A DNA stretch of 64,000 bases, taken from NCBI GenBank assembly GCA_951812925.1, contig OX638370.1, positions 24,667,964-24,731,963 on the forward strand. Reading direction: 5' to 3'. Shown here one piece after another: positions 1-10,168 of this stretch. This DNA comes from Calliopum simillimum. Lineage: Eukaryota > Arthropoda > Insecta > Diptera > Lauxaniidae. Positions within the stretch are counted from its first letter, which is position 1. Every line of letters begins with the position of its first letter. The notes beneath the pieces are model-generated. The model saw only the letters and a list, made by a program, of their open reading frames with translations. It did no database searches and had not been told where the DNA came from. Both the position numbers and the translations under genes were made by a program.

Positions 1-167
1 ATAGTTGAAAATTTATACTTTTTTTGGCTTATAAATACTTTTTGGTTTTAAAATTAAACTAAAATTTTTACTGTAACACTATGGATTCAAAAAACAAATA
101 CTTTTCTTTAACATGCTCTTTATTAACTTTCAAGTTATTTAAGTAAAATTACTTTTTAAAAGCAGGC

Positions 168-497
168 TCACGGGAATGTATGTTGACCTGGTGGACAATG
201 ATGACATTTATTGAAAAAATATTCATCAGACGGTTTACGGCAACGATTGTCGGCCCAAAATGTTCCCCTTGGACAGTAGTTATTGAATATACTTTTTTTT
301 AACGAGAAGAGAGGAGGAGAACTTTCGAGGAGTCCATCATCTATTCCAGTAACTTGCTGGTAGCAGAACAACGCCAATATTAAAGATATTACTAAGTAAG
401 ATGTTAAGTATTTAATTTTTGAGCTTAGTACGACAAAGATGGCAAATGAAATAATTTCAAATTTCAAGAGTTGCTTAACAATTTCAATATGGAACAT
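168..497 (-). CDS. Subgroup A secreted peptide gene, ancestral start codon lost
   Basis: The frame is a paralogue of the genes at 3008 and 5679. The family signal peptide (LVISLILALFCYQQVTG) is followed by a short pro-region, a KK pair and S-I-F, then the loop C-P-R-G-x7-C-R-K. Unlike its relatives it continues for about 20 residues with a second cysteine pair (KCHHCPPG) before the stop. The family ATG is ATT here (about 416), so the signal peptide starts without a Met. An in-frame ATG at 497 lies inside the predicted transcript and would give a 109-residue product with an extra hydrophobic lead. The frame upstream of 497 reaches the promoter and is unlikely to be translated. Promoter and 3' AATAAA context match the paralogues, so it may be transcribed. 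Whether it is active or a young pseudogene is open. Confidence 0.55.
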   Translation of the reverse strand: MFHIEIVKQLLKFEIISFAIFVVLSSKIKYLTSYLVISLILALFCYQQVTGIDDGLLESSPPLFSLKKSIFNNYCPRGTFWADNRCRKPSDEYFFNKCHHCPPGQHTFP

Positions 498-548
498 GTT
501 GACTTGCAGAACACGATTACAATATGACGTTTTTTCCACGTTTTCCTT

Positions 549-561
549 GTTTATATACAAA
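549..561 (-). promoter_or_regulatory. TATA box of the gene at 168-497
   Basis: On the minus strand this reads TTTGTATATAAAC, followed by a purine-rich stretch and ATTGTAATCG, the same order as in the other subgroup A promoters. Confidence 0.6.
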
Positions 562-707
562 TCTACAGCTACAATATTTAACACCGCCAATTACACCGTG
601 CAACAGTAAAAGTAAAGACACGACTTAACTATACTGGGGCGATAGCCCTACTATAGGTCAGAAAAATCTGCGATCTGTTTTGCAAAGTTAGCTGGACAAT
701 GGCTTAT

Positions 708-1095
708 TGCGATGAGCAGACCAAGACCAAGACCATAGCAGTCTTGGTCTTGATCTTGGTCTTGCACATTGAGTCTTGGTTTAGGTCTTGATTTTGATAT
801 TAAGTCTTGGTCTCGGTCTTGGTTTTGTTCTTGAAAAAATTTCTAAAGATTGTTGAGGATTCAAAATTTCGAAACCTTATTTTTCTAATGCAGTTTGGTT
901 TTTAAGATCCGAAATTTCCAATTGACGGATGATTTTATCTTCGAAACTATAAATTACCAAGACTGAAAAGAAGTCCTGGTCTTGACGATTGTCGTGAGCA
1001 AGACCAAGACAAAGACTGCCGTGCAAAGCTATCAATGTCTTGGTCTTGACCTTAAAAAATTACCAAGACAAAGATTAATTTTACTCATCACTATC
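708..1095. mobile_element. Non-autonomous hAT-like MITE with CAAGAC repeats
   Basis: The 388 bp element is flanked by the direct repeat GGCTTAT (701-707 and 1096-1102; 7 bp, the eighth base differs). Its ends are imperfectly inverted (GCGATGAGCAGACC and, reversed, AGTGATGAG). Both subterminal regions consist of CAAGAC/GTCTTG hexamers in opposite orientation. A near 8-bp duplication suggests hAT, but there is no coding sequence to prove it. A 5' piece of a second copy lies at 7512-7600. Confidence 0.55.
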
Positions 1096-1597
1096 GGCTT
1101 ATATCGACCTCTAAAGTTTTTGTTAGAGGCTCTTCAGTTTTCGATCGATAGCTCTTGTACTATTCCTGAAACCGTTTATTTTTTTTAAATGAAATTTCAG
1201 CTAAATGTCCAACAAGTAACTTCTCCTAATATACTATGCCAAAAAATTTTATAGTGGCTATTTTGATGTAAAATGTTTTGTCTTTTTTTTTAGTTTTTGG
1301 ACCATATCTCACTAAATATCAATTTCATGAATTTTCTATGCACTCACGATGAGACTCGGTCGTTAGGTCAGAAGTTTTGGCTGTTGAAGGCCCGCGGTCG
1401 GCAAAACGCTTCTTTTACTTAAAAGTGAGACACCGTACAAAAAAGTGTGAATAGCATAAATTGTTTAGAACCGTCTAATAAACACCTATGAATTTTTTTA
1501 GAATTTTTTGAGGTATTTAAAAAATGTTCCATAAAATCCTACTACTCCATAATACTCGATTATACAAATTTTGAACTTTTATAGCGCTGCTCAACAA

Positions 1598-2559
1598 CAC
1601 GGTGCTCTTAAACAGTCGATTGGTTTTTTGGCTATGTGGAGAAAATCTGTGAATGGGGTTTCATTTGTATTAGTTTAGTGGTCTGAAAAATGTAAACCCC
1701 GAAATTGTAGCTAATCATCCCCGCGAAATATCGCAAAAATACATATTCCATATAAAAAAAAAAAATCTGAAAAAAAACGCAACAAACAAATATAAAAATA
1801 ATTATATTTAATGTATTTTGCAATGCTAAATCTGAATTCGGCCTTAAAATTGCTATATCTCATACGGTTTTTGAGATATCTTAGCCTAAACAAGGAAAAA
1901 ATACCGTTTTTGCTATAATTTTAAGCTATATAACTAGAATAAAGAACATTCATATGCAGAATTCGATACATTATCTGAAAGCTCCAATCTTTTTCTTTAA
2001 AACCACATTTAAATTATATCAATAGCTTAATTTTTCTCCGAAATATCGTAGACTGAAATAATGACAAAACGCGTTTTTTGCACTTTTTTAACTTTTTAGG
2101 TTAGGATATCTCCGAGAAAAATAAAGATATCGACATTATTTGAATTAGGTTTAGAAGATTGATTAGAGCTTTCCATTTCTGCATCAGAATTTACGGATAT
2201 ACGTCCTTTTATATAGCTCCAAAACACAGCAATAAAACATAGCATCGGCTTTTTTTCCTTGTTTAGGGTAAGATATCTCAAAAACCGTATGAGGTACAGC
2301 AATTCTAAGGCCGGATTCAGATTAAGCATTGCAAAATACATTAAATATAATTATGTATTTTTATATTTGTTTGTTGCGTTTTTTTTTCAAATTTTTTTTT
2401 TTTATATGGGATATGTATTTTTGCGATATTTCGCGGGGATGATCAGCTACGATTTCGGGGTTTGCATTTTTCAGACCACTAAGCTAATACAAATGAAACC
2501 CCATTCACAGATTTTCTCCACATAGCCAAAAAACCTATCGACTGTTTAAGAGCACCGTG
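1598..2559. mobile_element. Long palindromic (foldback-type) element, 962 bp
   Basis: The termini CACGGTGCTCTTAAACAGTC and their reverse complement bound the element. The arms are inverted copies of each other over several hundred bases, for example TTCGCGGGGATGAT near 2430 against its complement near 1720. It is flanked by the 4-bp direct repeat ACAA (1594-1597 and 2560-2563). The paralogous unit near 5250 reads GCTCAGGAAGTCAA across the site without the element, so the empty site is visible. No transposase is encoded, and the open frames inside the arms are mirror images without protein character. Inner sequence is shared with the elements at 13180 and near 20330. Confidence 0.8.
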
Positions 2560-3007
2560 ACAAGTCAACTTTGAAATATCCATTTGCACTGTTTTTCAAC
2601 TCATCACTGGGATGTACAATTTATTACTTTGTCGAAAGGATCCTTCAAACTTCATCGGGCTTCGAAAAGTCTTATTTTCATCGCATTTGTAGCATAAAAT
2701 TTATATTTCCTGCATAATTCAGTGGAAAGTTTGAAGTAAGTTCTGGAATAAGTTGAATTTTTTTACCAAAAAAAAGCGGAAAAATATGTTTTGAAAATTT
2801 ATATTCTTTATAATAGAAAAATATAAAAAAAAAGAATTTTATTTTCTAAAGGATTTATACATATAAATTTTCGGAAATGATAATCTGAATAAATTGTAGT
2901 ACTCAGCAACATTATGGATTAAATAAAACAAGTTCAAATGCTATTCTTTTGTACCAAATTTAGTATTATATTTATCAGCTTTTAATTTAATAAAGTAAAA
3001 TAAATTT

Positions 3008-3250
3008 TTAAGCCAATTTACGGCAATGACCGCGGGACCACATTTGTCCCTTTTGACACGTATGCCATGTCGACATACCGAATAAACTTTTTTTTCCCGA
3101 AGGATTCGGTATAGATGAAATTTCTTTTTTTCCCGAAGGTGGCGGTGTAGGAGAATTTTCGAGGAGTCCATCTTCTATTCCAGTAACTTGCTGGTAGCAC
3201 AACAACGCAAACATTACAGATATTACCAAGCAAAATTTTAAGTTTTTCAT
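3008..3250 (-). CDS. Subgroup A secreted peptide, 80 aa, with GKK processing motifs
   Basis: The start is the Met of MKNLKFCLVISVM, which aligns with the ATG of the paralogue at 5679; upstream in-frame Met codons lie in the 5' leader. Residues 1-24 form a signal peptide ending QQVTG. Residues 25-54 are a pro-region holding two copies of PSGKK (residues 38-42 and 50-54). The C-terminal 26 residues begin SLF and contain C-Q-K-G-x7-C-R-K. GKK is the classic sequence for dibasic cleavage plus C-terminal amidation in insect neuropeptide precursors, so this precursor could release more than one peptide. The product should be secreted. No known protein can be named with certainty; the tail resembles growth-blocking/ENF cytokines (inference). 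It lies in tandem with 5679-5873 and shares its promoter. Confidence 0.8.
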   Translation of the reverse strand: MKNLKFCLVISVMFALLCYQQVTGIEDGLLENSPTPPPSGKKEISSIPNPSGKKSLFGMSTWHTCQKGQMWSRGHCRKLA

Positions 3251-3390
3251 TTTTGAGCTTAGTAGAGGTACGTCAAAGCTGGAAACTGAAATTATTGCAG
3301 TTTTCAAGTGGTGTTTAACAACTTAAATGCAAAGTTTGTTGACGAGTTACAGATCGCGATTACATATAAGATTCTTTTCTCGTTTCCTTA

Positions 3391-3403
3391 GTATATATAC
3401 AAA
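3391..3403 (-). promoter_or_regulatory. TATA box of the gene at 3008-3250
   Basis: On the minus strand this reads TTTGTATATATAC, followed by TAAGGAAACGAG and the conserved subgroup A downstream block. Confidence 0.65.
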
Positions 3404-3718
3404 TTAACAGCTTCGATTGTTATTAGAACCGATTATATACGCAGCTTTTCAACTAAAATAAATTGAATAAAAATTGAACTACAATCTCTAGCAAAAATTG
3501 TATGAGTACTGAGAGTATATAAGTATGTCTATTGTTGGCATTGGATTACACCATCCGACATGACTTTGCACAATGAAAAAAAAAAAAAAAAACAAATACA
3601 TTCTCAAAATAAGTTACACGTGTCCGGACAGTAGAAATTTTTCTGTTTTCAATCGATTGAAGTTTTCTATTACTCTGTACAAAAATATAAAAAAACGGCA
3701 ATATTCTTGTGCTGAGGA

Positions 3719-3853
3719 TACACACTAAAAATTTCCGTTTACTTTTCTTACTTTTGATTTGCAGTAGTATTGATTTTATACTTTTTTTGTATTAAATTCC
3801 GATTTTTTTCCAAAAAAGTTTATTCCAAAATAGTTTAAAATTAATACTGTGTA
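3719..3853. mobile_element. Short MITE, copy 1
   Basis: The ends are TACACACTAAAAA and TACTGTGTA (weakly inverted), with T-rich blocks containing TTTATTCCAAAA inside. Copies of the same family lie at 6371-6615 and 38058-38255, and a right-hand end is visible at about 10-86. Confidence 0.45.
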
Positions 3854-4151
3854 TATTTATATCGCGAGTTCTGGAAACTTATGCAGTGTATTTATTACCT
3901 TAACTATATTTGTATATTACTTTAATCTCTGCAACTCCCAAAAAAGGGTAGTTTTTAACTTTTTCTTGAAAAGGAAAGCACTCAAGATCAGATTCGGTCG
4001 TTAAATGAGAATTTTTGGCTATTGAACGTAAACGGTCGTCGAAGAACTTTTTTTCCTAAGAGCGATTCATAAATTGCTTAGAATCGTCTAAGAGGAACGT
4101 GTGATTTTTTTAGAATTTTTTGAGACAAACCAAAATTTCAAAATAAAACTA

Positions 4152-5104
4152 GTAAGGGTGTAAAATTTGGCCTGGCCAAACATTAAATACCCTACACTGC
4201 AGTATTTTTAAAATTTTGCTCATATGGGGGGCGCTACGCCCTCTTGTCCGAGTTCACCCAGTTTTTGTTCAGAGCTTGCATTTATAGGTTTTAGTGTCTG
4301 AGTGAAAAACGTTTTCAGTATAGTGTTTTGAAGATTTTGCTTATATAGGAGGTGCCACGCCCTCTTTTCCGAGTTCCTCTAGTTTTAGCTTAGAACGTGA
4401 ATTTATAGTCTTTAGTATTTGAGTGAAGTTTGGTTGGATTATCTCAAAAAACTCTTTCAGTGTAGCATTTTGAAACTGTTGCTTATATGGTAGGTGTCAC
4501 GCCTTCTTGTCCGATTTCACCCAACTTTTGTTGAGAGCTTTTATTTATGATTGTTAGTGTCTGAGTCAAATTTGGTCTGAATACCTCAAAAAACGCTTTC
4601 AGTATAGCGTTTTGAAGCTTTTGCTTATAAGGGAGATGCCACGCCCTCTTGTCCGAACTCGCCCAGTTTTTCTTCAGAGCTTGCGCTTACAATTCTTAAC
4701 ACTTATGCGTATTTTGGTTGCATTGTCGTGAAAAATACTCCAAAAATTGCATTTTGAATATATTTTTTGTATGGGCGGTAGGCGTGTCCGTTGACCGATT
4801 TCGCTCATTTTCAATCCCCCGAGCTAACTTTGACGACGAAGGCTGTGTACCGAATTTTATTGAATTATCTTGCTTTGTTTCCCAAAAAATGTATTTCCAC
4901 ATACAGCCAGCCACCCAGCCAGCCATCCACCCAGCCAGCCACCCAGCCAGCCACCCAGCCAGCCAGACCGACGGACATGGCTATATCGACTCAGGTGGTG
5001 ACGCTGATCAAGAATATATACACTTTTCTATATCTGCCACGCCTCCTTCTCTGCGTTACAAACGGAAGGACAAAGTGAGTGTAGGGTACAAAAAGTTGAA
5101 AATC
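4152..5104. mobile_element. Mini-me/DINE-like dipteran repeat, copy 1
   Basis: It starts AAGGGTGTAAAATTTGGCC and ends TGTAGGGTACAAAA. From about 4218 to 4690 there are four ~140 bp tandem units, each with a GTGCCACGCCCTCTTGTCCG-like motif. A (CAGC)-rich tract at 4909-4965 precedes the core ACATGGCTATATCGACTCAG (4975-4994), followed by CTGATCAAGAATATATA. This order (tetranucleotide tract, conserved core, TA-rich tract) is what I recall for dipteran mini-me elements. The long open frames here (for example 4718-5113) are repeat sequence. Other copies are at 24935, 25785 and 45612. Confidence 0.6.
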
Positions 5105-5678
5105 AATACTTAAGAGAATCAAAAGTAGGGTATAAAGAAAGTTAAGTTCTGAAAAAATTCAAACGTGTTCATTTACATTTTTTTTTTTTTTTTGTAAGGA
5201 AACGGTTTTTTCATAACACATACTCGATTCCACAAATTTTGATTCTTTATAGCGCTGCTCAGGAAGTCAATTTTGATACATATATTCATTTGCACTTTTT
5301 GTTCAACTCATCAATGCCACGTACAATTTATTGCTTTGGATAATGCAGAAAGGAGGCTTCAAACTTCGCCGTGCTCCGATAAATCTCATTAATACACAAT
5401 TGCTGAGTAAAATTTATATTTCTTGCATCATTCAGTGTAAAGTTTGAAGTAAGTTCTGCAAAAAGTTGCATTTTTTACCCAAAAAAAAAAGAGGAAATTA
5501 CAAAAATATGTTTTGAAAATTTACATTTTTTATAATAGAAAAAATGCCAAAAAAAAAAAAAATTATTATTCTTAAGTATTAAGATTTATATACATTTTCG
5601 GAAATGATAACATGAATAAATAAAATTGCTTTTATATGCTCTTTATTAACTTTTAAATTATTAATGTTAAATTAATTT

Positions 5679-5873
5679 TCAAGCCAATTTACGGCAATGA
5701 CCGCGGTCCCAAACTTGTCCACGTGGACACGATTTCGGCAGACAGAATATACATTTTTTTATCGAAGGCTTCGGTGTAGAAGAATTTCCAAGGAGTCCAT
5801 CTTCTATTCCAGTAACTTGCTGGTAGCACAACAACGCCAACATCAAAGAAATTACCAAGCAAAAGTTTTTCAT
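5679..5873 (-). CDS. Subgroup A secreted peptide, 64 aa
   Basis: The start is the Met of MKNFCLVISLMLALLCYQQ, matching the tandem paralogue at 3008; a Met eight codons upstream lies in the leader. Residues 1-22 are a signal peptide. The pro-region ends in IKK (38-40). The C-terminal 24 residues begin with C-I-F-C instead of S-[IL]-F and contain C-P-R-G-x7-C-R-K-L-A, so this member has two extra cysteines at the front of the mature peptide. The minus-strand 3' region has TTAATAAAGAGCATATAAAA, an AATAAA signal shared with the genes at 168 and 52339. It is probably a secreted, processed peptide; its function is unknown. Confidence 0.8.
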   Translation of the reverse strand: MKNFCLVISLMLALLCYQQVTGIEDGLLGNSSTPKPSIKKCIFCLPKSCPRGQVWDRGHCRKLA

Positions 5874-6012
5874 TTTTGAGCTTAGTAAGTACGTCAAAGC
5901 TGGAAACTGAAATTATTGCAGTTTTCAAGAAGTGTTTCACAATTTAAATACGAAATATGTTGACAAGTTACAGATCGCGATTACAATATAAGGTTCTTTC
6001 CTCGTTTCCTTA

Positions 6013-6025
6013 GTTTATATACAAA
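6013..6025 (-). promoter_or_regulatory. TATA box of the gene at 5679-5873
   Basis: The minus strand reads TTTGTATATAAAC, followed by TAAGGAAACGAGGAAAGAAC and TTATATTGTAATCG. The same block precedes the genes at 52339 and 56105, about 50 kb away. Confidence 0.7.
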
Positions 6026-6370
6026 TTAACAGCTTCGATTGTAATTACCACCGATTATATACGCAGCTTTTCAACTAAAATAAATTGAAAAGAAATTGAA
6101 CTACAATCTCTTGGCTAGCAAAAGAATTGTATGTGTTCTGCTCTAAACCCTAGTGAGAGTATATGTAATGGCTTTTGTTGATATTGGATGACACCATCGG
6201 ACAGACTTTGCACAATTAAAAAAAAAAAAAAAACAATGCATTCCCAAAATATGGCTAAAAATAAGTTACACGTGTCCGGACAGGTGAAATTTTTCTGTTT
6301 TTGAACGAATGAAGTGTTCTTTTACTCTGAACAAAAATATAAAAAAACGACGATACTCTTGTGTTGAAGT

Positions 6371-6615
6371 TACACACTAAAAAATTAAAGCTTACTTTTT
6401 TTACTTGTAATTTCCTCTAGTATTGATTTTAATCCTTTTCGGTATTAAATTCCGATCTTTTTCCAAAAAAGTGTTAAATTTATTCCAAAAAAGTATAAAA
6501 TTTATTCCAAAAAAGTATGAAATTTATTCCAAATAGTTTAAAATTAATACTTTTTTTGGCATTGTTCTATATAAATACTTTTGGTCTTAAATTAAACCAA
6601 AATTTTTACTGTGTA
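6371..6615. mobile_element. Short MITE, copy 2, with internal 23-bp tandem repeats
   Basis: The ends match the copy at 3719. Between 6476 and 6540 the unit AAATTTATTCCAAAAAAGTA is repeated about three times. Confidence 0.45.
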
Positions 6616-6952
6616 TGCATGTAGTTGTGAAAACTAATGCAGTATGCTTGAGCATGCCATCTTTTTTTTCGCGGGATACTATTCCCAAAAAACTATCCCG
6701 CGAAAGCACCCTAAATCCTTTTTTTTTTGTTTTAAGTCCGTTTTTTATGTTTTCGAATTTTTTGAAACAAAGTACGTAAAAGTGAAACATTTGAGGTTGA
6801 CTCAGTACAAAGAGGACAGACGACAATGTTTCCATTCCGAATCGCTGGACAGAAATATTCAATCGTCTGCATGCTGAATACGCCGAATTAGCCAAGTGAG
6901 TCGAGTATATTCTGTGTTTACCAGGGACTTTTGTTGTTTCAGTTGAAAGGGT

Positions 6953-7138
6953 GTATATAGATATAGATATAGATATAGATATAGATATAGATATAGATAT
7001 AGATATAGATATAGATATAGATATAGATATAGATATAGATATAGATACAGATACAGATACAGATACAGATACAGATACAGATACAGATACAGATACAGAT
7101 ACAGATACAGATACAGATACAGATATAGATATAGATAT
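6953..7138. repeat. Hexanucleotide microsatellite, two-phase (ATAGAT)n then (ACAGAT)n
   Basis: A perfect run of GATATA units switches cleanly to GATACA units and then back to three GATATA units. It yields spurious (ID)n and (TD)n open frames. The downstream flank ATTACTTTACGGAACCAT recurs in reverse complement near 28255. Confidence 0.95.
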
Positions 7139-7511
7139 TACTTTACGGAACCATCAGAAAGTTCATACGTAAGTTAATTTATGTTTGAAATTTAGTCTTA
7201 ATTACTTTAATTTGTTTAATACCCGAGTGGAGTAAAAATTAAAACTCGGATTTTCCCCGTCAATCCCTTAGCGTGTAGCATTTGAGTTTTCAAAACATTC
7301 GTAAAGTGGAATCGCCCACTTCAGAAGCTTACGGGTTCTCGTCTCCATTATTGAACATACAGAAGTGATCCTGAATCAATCATAAGTACGAGAGATGATT
7401 TCTAACAAGACCCTGTGCCCTATGAACATTTTTGAGACGTGGCGCGGCCCAATTTTCGAGTGATTGCTATTTACTTTGACGCCTTGAAGCCAAATATCAT
7501 CCATTTTCATT

Positions 7512-7600
7512 AGTGATGAGCAGACTAAGATCAAGACCATAGTATTCTTGGTCTTGGACATGCACATTGAGTCTTGGTCTTGGTTTTGATATTGAGCGCA
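7512..7600. mobile_element. 5' fragment of the CAAGAC-repeat MITE
   Basis: It begins TAGTGATGAGCAGACTAAG and continues with GTCTTGG repeats like the copy at 708, but has no matching right end. Confidence 0.4.
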
Positions 7601-7991
7601 AACTTGGTTTAATCGAAAATTAAACACCCTCCACTGTTGCATTTTATAAATTCAGCTTGTACGAGTGGCGTCCTCTACCCTACGAATTCGTTTTATTTTT
7701 GATCAAATCCTCTGCAAGCTATTCCAAGTGTTATTGCGATATTCATTTAAAATACCTCAAATAACCTTTACACTACAGTATTACATAAACTTTGCTGGCT
7801 GGGTTGAAGTTGCCCGTAGCGAAATGTCCAAAGAGCTTCGATTTCATTCCGACAAGAAAACTTTTTAAAAATTATTACGAAAAAACGTTGCGAAATAGTT
7901 ACGAGTTCGTAACGAAACGTGCAAAGAGTTCCGACTTTGTTGCGACTGAGTTGGAATTCCGAAAAAGTCAAAACACTTGGTTTGCTGTAAA

Positions 7992-8004
7992 TTTGTGTAT
8001 AAAT
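7992..8004 (+). promoter_or_regulatory. TATA box of the gene at 8180-8347
   Basis: TTTGTGTATAAAT is followed by ACATTATAATCGAGAATTCT, a diverged version of the subgroup A promoter block. A (GTCA)n tract follows at 8054-8075, probably in the 5' leader. Confidence 0.5.
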
Positions 8005-8179
8005 TAAATAGAATATGAAAAAAGACTCTACATTATAATCGAGAATTCTAAGTTAGTCAGTCAGTCAGTCAGTCAAAGCAACGTAAAAGAAAATTTTCTC
8101 TTTAAATTCTTAAATACCAGAAATTTTAAATATTTTCGACTTTCGGTCACTGCCGAACTATTTCGTGATCAACGCCGAA

Positions 8180-8347
8180 ATGAAATTCCTGATGCTTTGC
8201 TTATTAATTCATTTAATGTCGCTGGCATTTTGTCAATCAGCAAATTGGGACGATTGGGACGACTATATCGGATATCGAAGTTCAGGAATTAATGGTCAAC
8301 GGCAGTTCGAATCTGTCGACATCGATGTCATCGACCGGACTGCATAG
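8180..8347 (+). CDS. Small secreted peptide, 55 aa, divergent family member without the loop
   Basis: The start is the ATG of MKFLMLCLLIHLMSLAFCQ, which aligns with the signal peptides of the other plus-strand members; an ATG five codons upstream gives a less typical leader. After a signal peptide of about 18 residues the mature part is acidic and cysteine-free (SANWDDWDDYIGYRSSG and onward, ending DVIDRTA). The promoter, signal peptide and nearby AATAAA (about 8359 and 8370) tie it to subgroup A, but the C-x2-G-x7-C-R tail is absent. It is either a paralogue whose mature region has been replaced or a separate secreted peptide with a similar leader. Its function is not recognised. Confidence 0.6.
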   Translation: MKFLMLCLLIHLMSLAFCQSANWDDWDDYIGYRSSGINGQRQFESVDIDVIDRTA

Positions 8348-8349
8348 GT

Positions 8350-10020
8350 TCAACGTAAAATAAAAATATGAATAAAATCGCTTAATCGATAAAAATTTAA
8401 ATACATTTCTTGACAGTATCACTGACCGTATGATCAGCTGAAGTTGATGTCTTTATTTGCTGCTTTTGTATGGCACTTGCTCCAATCTTGAGGGTAATTT
8501 TTTTATTTTTAAGAAGAGTAAAATAGAAAACAAAATTGCTTCGGATTTAATAAATTTTTTATTTTTTTATGCGAATCCATTTTCAAAATTGCTCATAAAC
8601 TTGAAGGATTTTGAGATGCTCTTGCTTGAAGTTGCAGAAAACGCTATTTTCGGGCTTATGGCGCAGTTCCATGAACAACTATAATTTAATTTTTTCATTG
8701 GCATCGTATAAGTTTGCCGATTGGACTTTTACTTTCTGAGTTATCTACATTTAAAGTAAATGCATACAATTTTTGTTGGGATGAAAAAAAATTTAAATCA
8801 ATTTTAAATGTTGGTTTGAATAATATATGTACCTTCCGACATGAATAGTATTACTGAAACAAGTCAAATTAACGAAAACATTGAGAGAAGGTTTCTTCAT
8901 TTGATGCTAAGTCGAGAATGGATTCTTGGTGCGATTTTAAAGTACTAGTTTTATAATATTATTACTGGTTTTGTTTTATTACGATCTCAAAAATCTTAAT
9001 AATGAGTCGTACGATATATCAAAATTTTTTAACTTGAATCAAGGTATGTAAAAAAAATTTAATTGGAACATTAATTTCACGACATATGAGCATTTCGCAG
9101 ATGACGAACGTGACCGTAGTACACTTTTAGAGCGCAAAAAAGTGGAAGTTAAACATATTTTTAACTAGTAGGTAGCACTATAATAAGTGCCAACTTTAAT
9201 AGCAGGCGAAGTCCCGGTTCAAAGATACATGTAAAAATAGACACAAAACGAACATGACAAAAATAGAAGTTGTTTTCTGGCCTATTCCAAGAAAGTTGGA
9301 ACTCAGCGAAATAAGTCACAATTTTTTAGTGCAACTAATCTTAGAATCTTATGCAATAATGATTCTTTATAAGTTATTTTGTTTGATTCAAATAACTTCT
9401 ATACTTTTTCTATTTTGATAATAATCTGAATCGATACGTGACAATATGAACGTGACATTTTTTTCAACACACAAATTTTGAATTGAAAACCTTTAAAAAA
9501 ACCATTACTTCCCAGTGAATGTTAGATCACCTTATCCTGTTCAAATGACCAATTTTTCCAAAGGGTGTCATTTGTCCCTATCAATTTCCAAATCTCATAA
9601 ATCATGAATTTTCTTTTTTAGGGGCGTGGCATCTCCCATTTTCTTAGGGACAATTAATAAATCAATGGTGAACGCAAAAAAAAGTATAATTTCAAATACA
9701 TTTTTGAAAACAACCATCTGAGAGCCCTTAAAAATTTATGTTGGATTTTTTGGTACATTTTTCAGAGACTTACCCATATATGTATTTGCTTTATTCTTGT
9801 TCAATATAATGTGTTATATGTAAGGTATGTTATTCATTAGAGTTGTTCGTACTTAAAACAAGTTAATTCTATTCTATTTTGGTATAATGTGTCTCCACTT
9901 ATTTTCTCCTGTGTAATTTTTTTCTCACAAATTTTGCTTCCCAAAACTTGGAAAAAAAAATTGTTTTCCCTAATTTAGCAAAAAAACGCCTATCTGTGAA
10001 CTCTGCGTATCAAATATCGA
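8350..10020. other. Intergenic, repeat-derived, no gene seen
   Basis: The stretch 8460-8760 resembles one arm of the palindromes at 19484 and 39515 (TTTTACTTTCTGAGTTATC). Three GAACGTGAC/GAACATGAC motifs lie at about 9109, 9249 and 9444. A GGGGCGTGGCATCTCCCA piece near 9623 belongs to the mini-me-like family. Nothing looks coding. Confidence 0.5.
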
Positions 10021-10029
10021 AGCTGTAAA

Positions 10030-10042
10030 TTTGTATAAAAAT
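10030..10042 (+). promoter_or_regulatory. TATA box of the relic gene at 10169-10357
   Basis: TTTGTATAAAAAT is followed by AAAGAACCTTATATTGTAAT, the subgroup A promoter block, still intact. Confidence 0.55.
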
Positions 10043-10168
10043 TAAGTTAACGAGTAAAGAACCTTATATTGTAATTGTGTTCTGTAAGTCAACGTTTTTC
10101 ATAATTAAATTGTTAAACATTTTTAAAAATTTAAAATACTTAGTTTCGGTTCCAGCCTTTGTCGTAAA

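Larger units (their letters stand above)
1340..3950. repeat. Tandem duplication, unit 1
   Basis: Unit 1 of a ~2.6 kb tandem duplication; unit 2 is about 3970-6620. Matching landmarks are CGGTCGTTA near 1362 and 3997, TATAGCGCTGCTCA near 1580 and 5239, the peptide genes at 3008 and 5679, TTACACGTGTCCGGACA near 3611 and 6263, and a short MITE at 3719 and 6371. Unit 1 was later hit by the palindrome at 1598-2559, and unit 2 by the mini-me-like element at 4152-5104. Confidence 0.75.

Noticed and set aside
4718..5113. 131-codon frame with a His-Pro-Ala-Ser repeat
   Set aside because: CAGC tract and core of a mini-me-like repeat.
6951..7172. 73-codon frame rich in Ile-Asp and Thr-Asp
   Set aside because: Translation of the hexanucleotide array.
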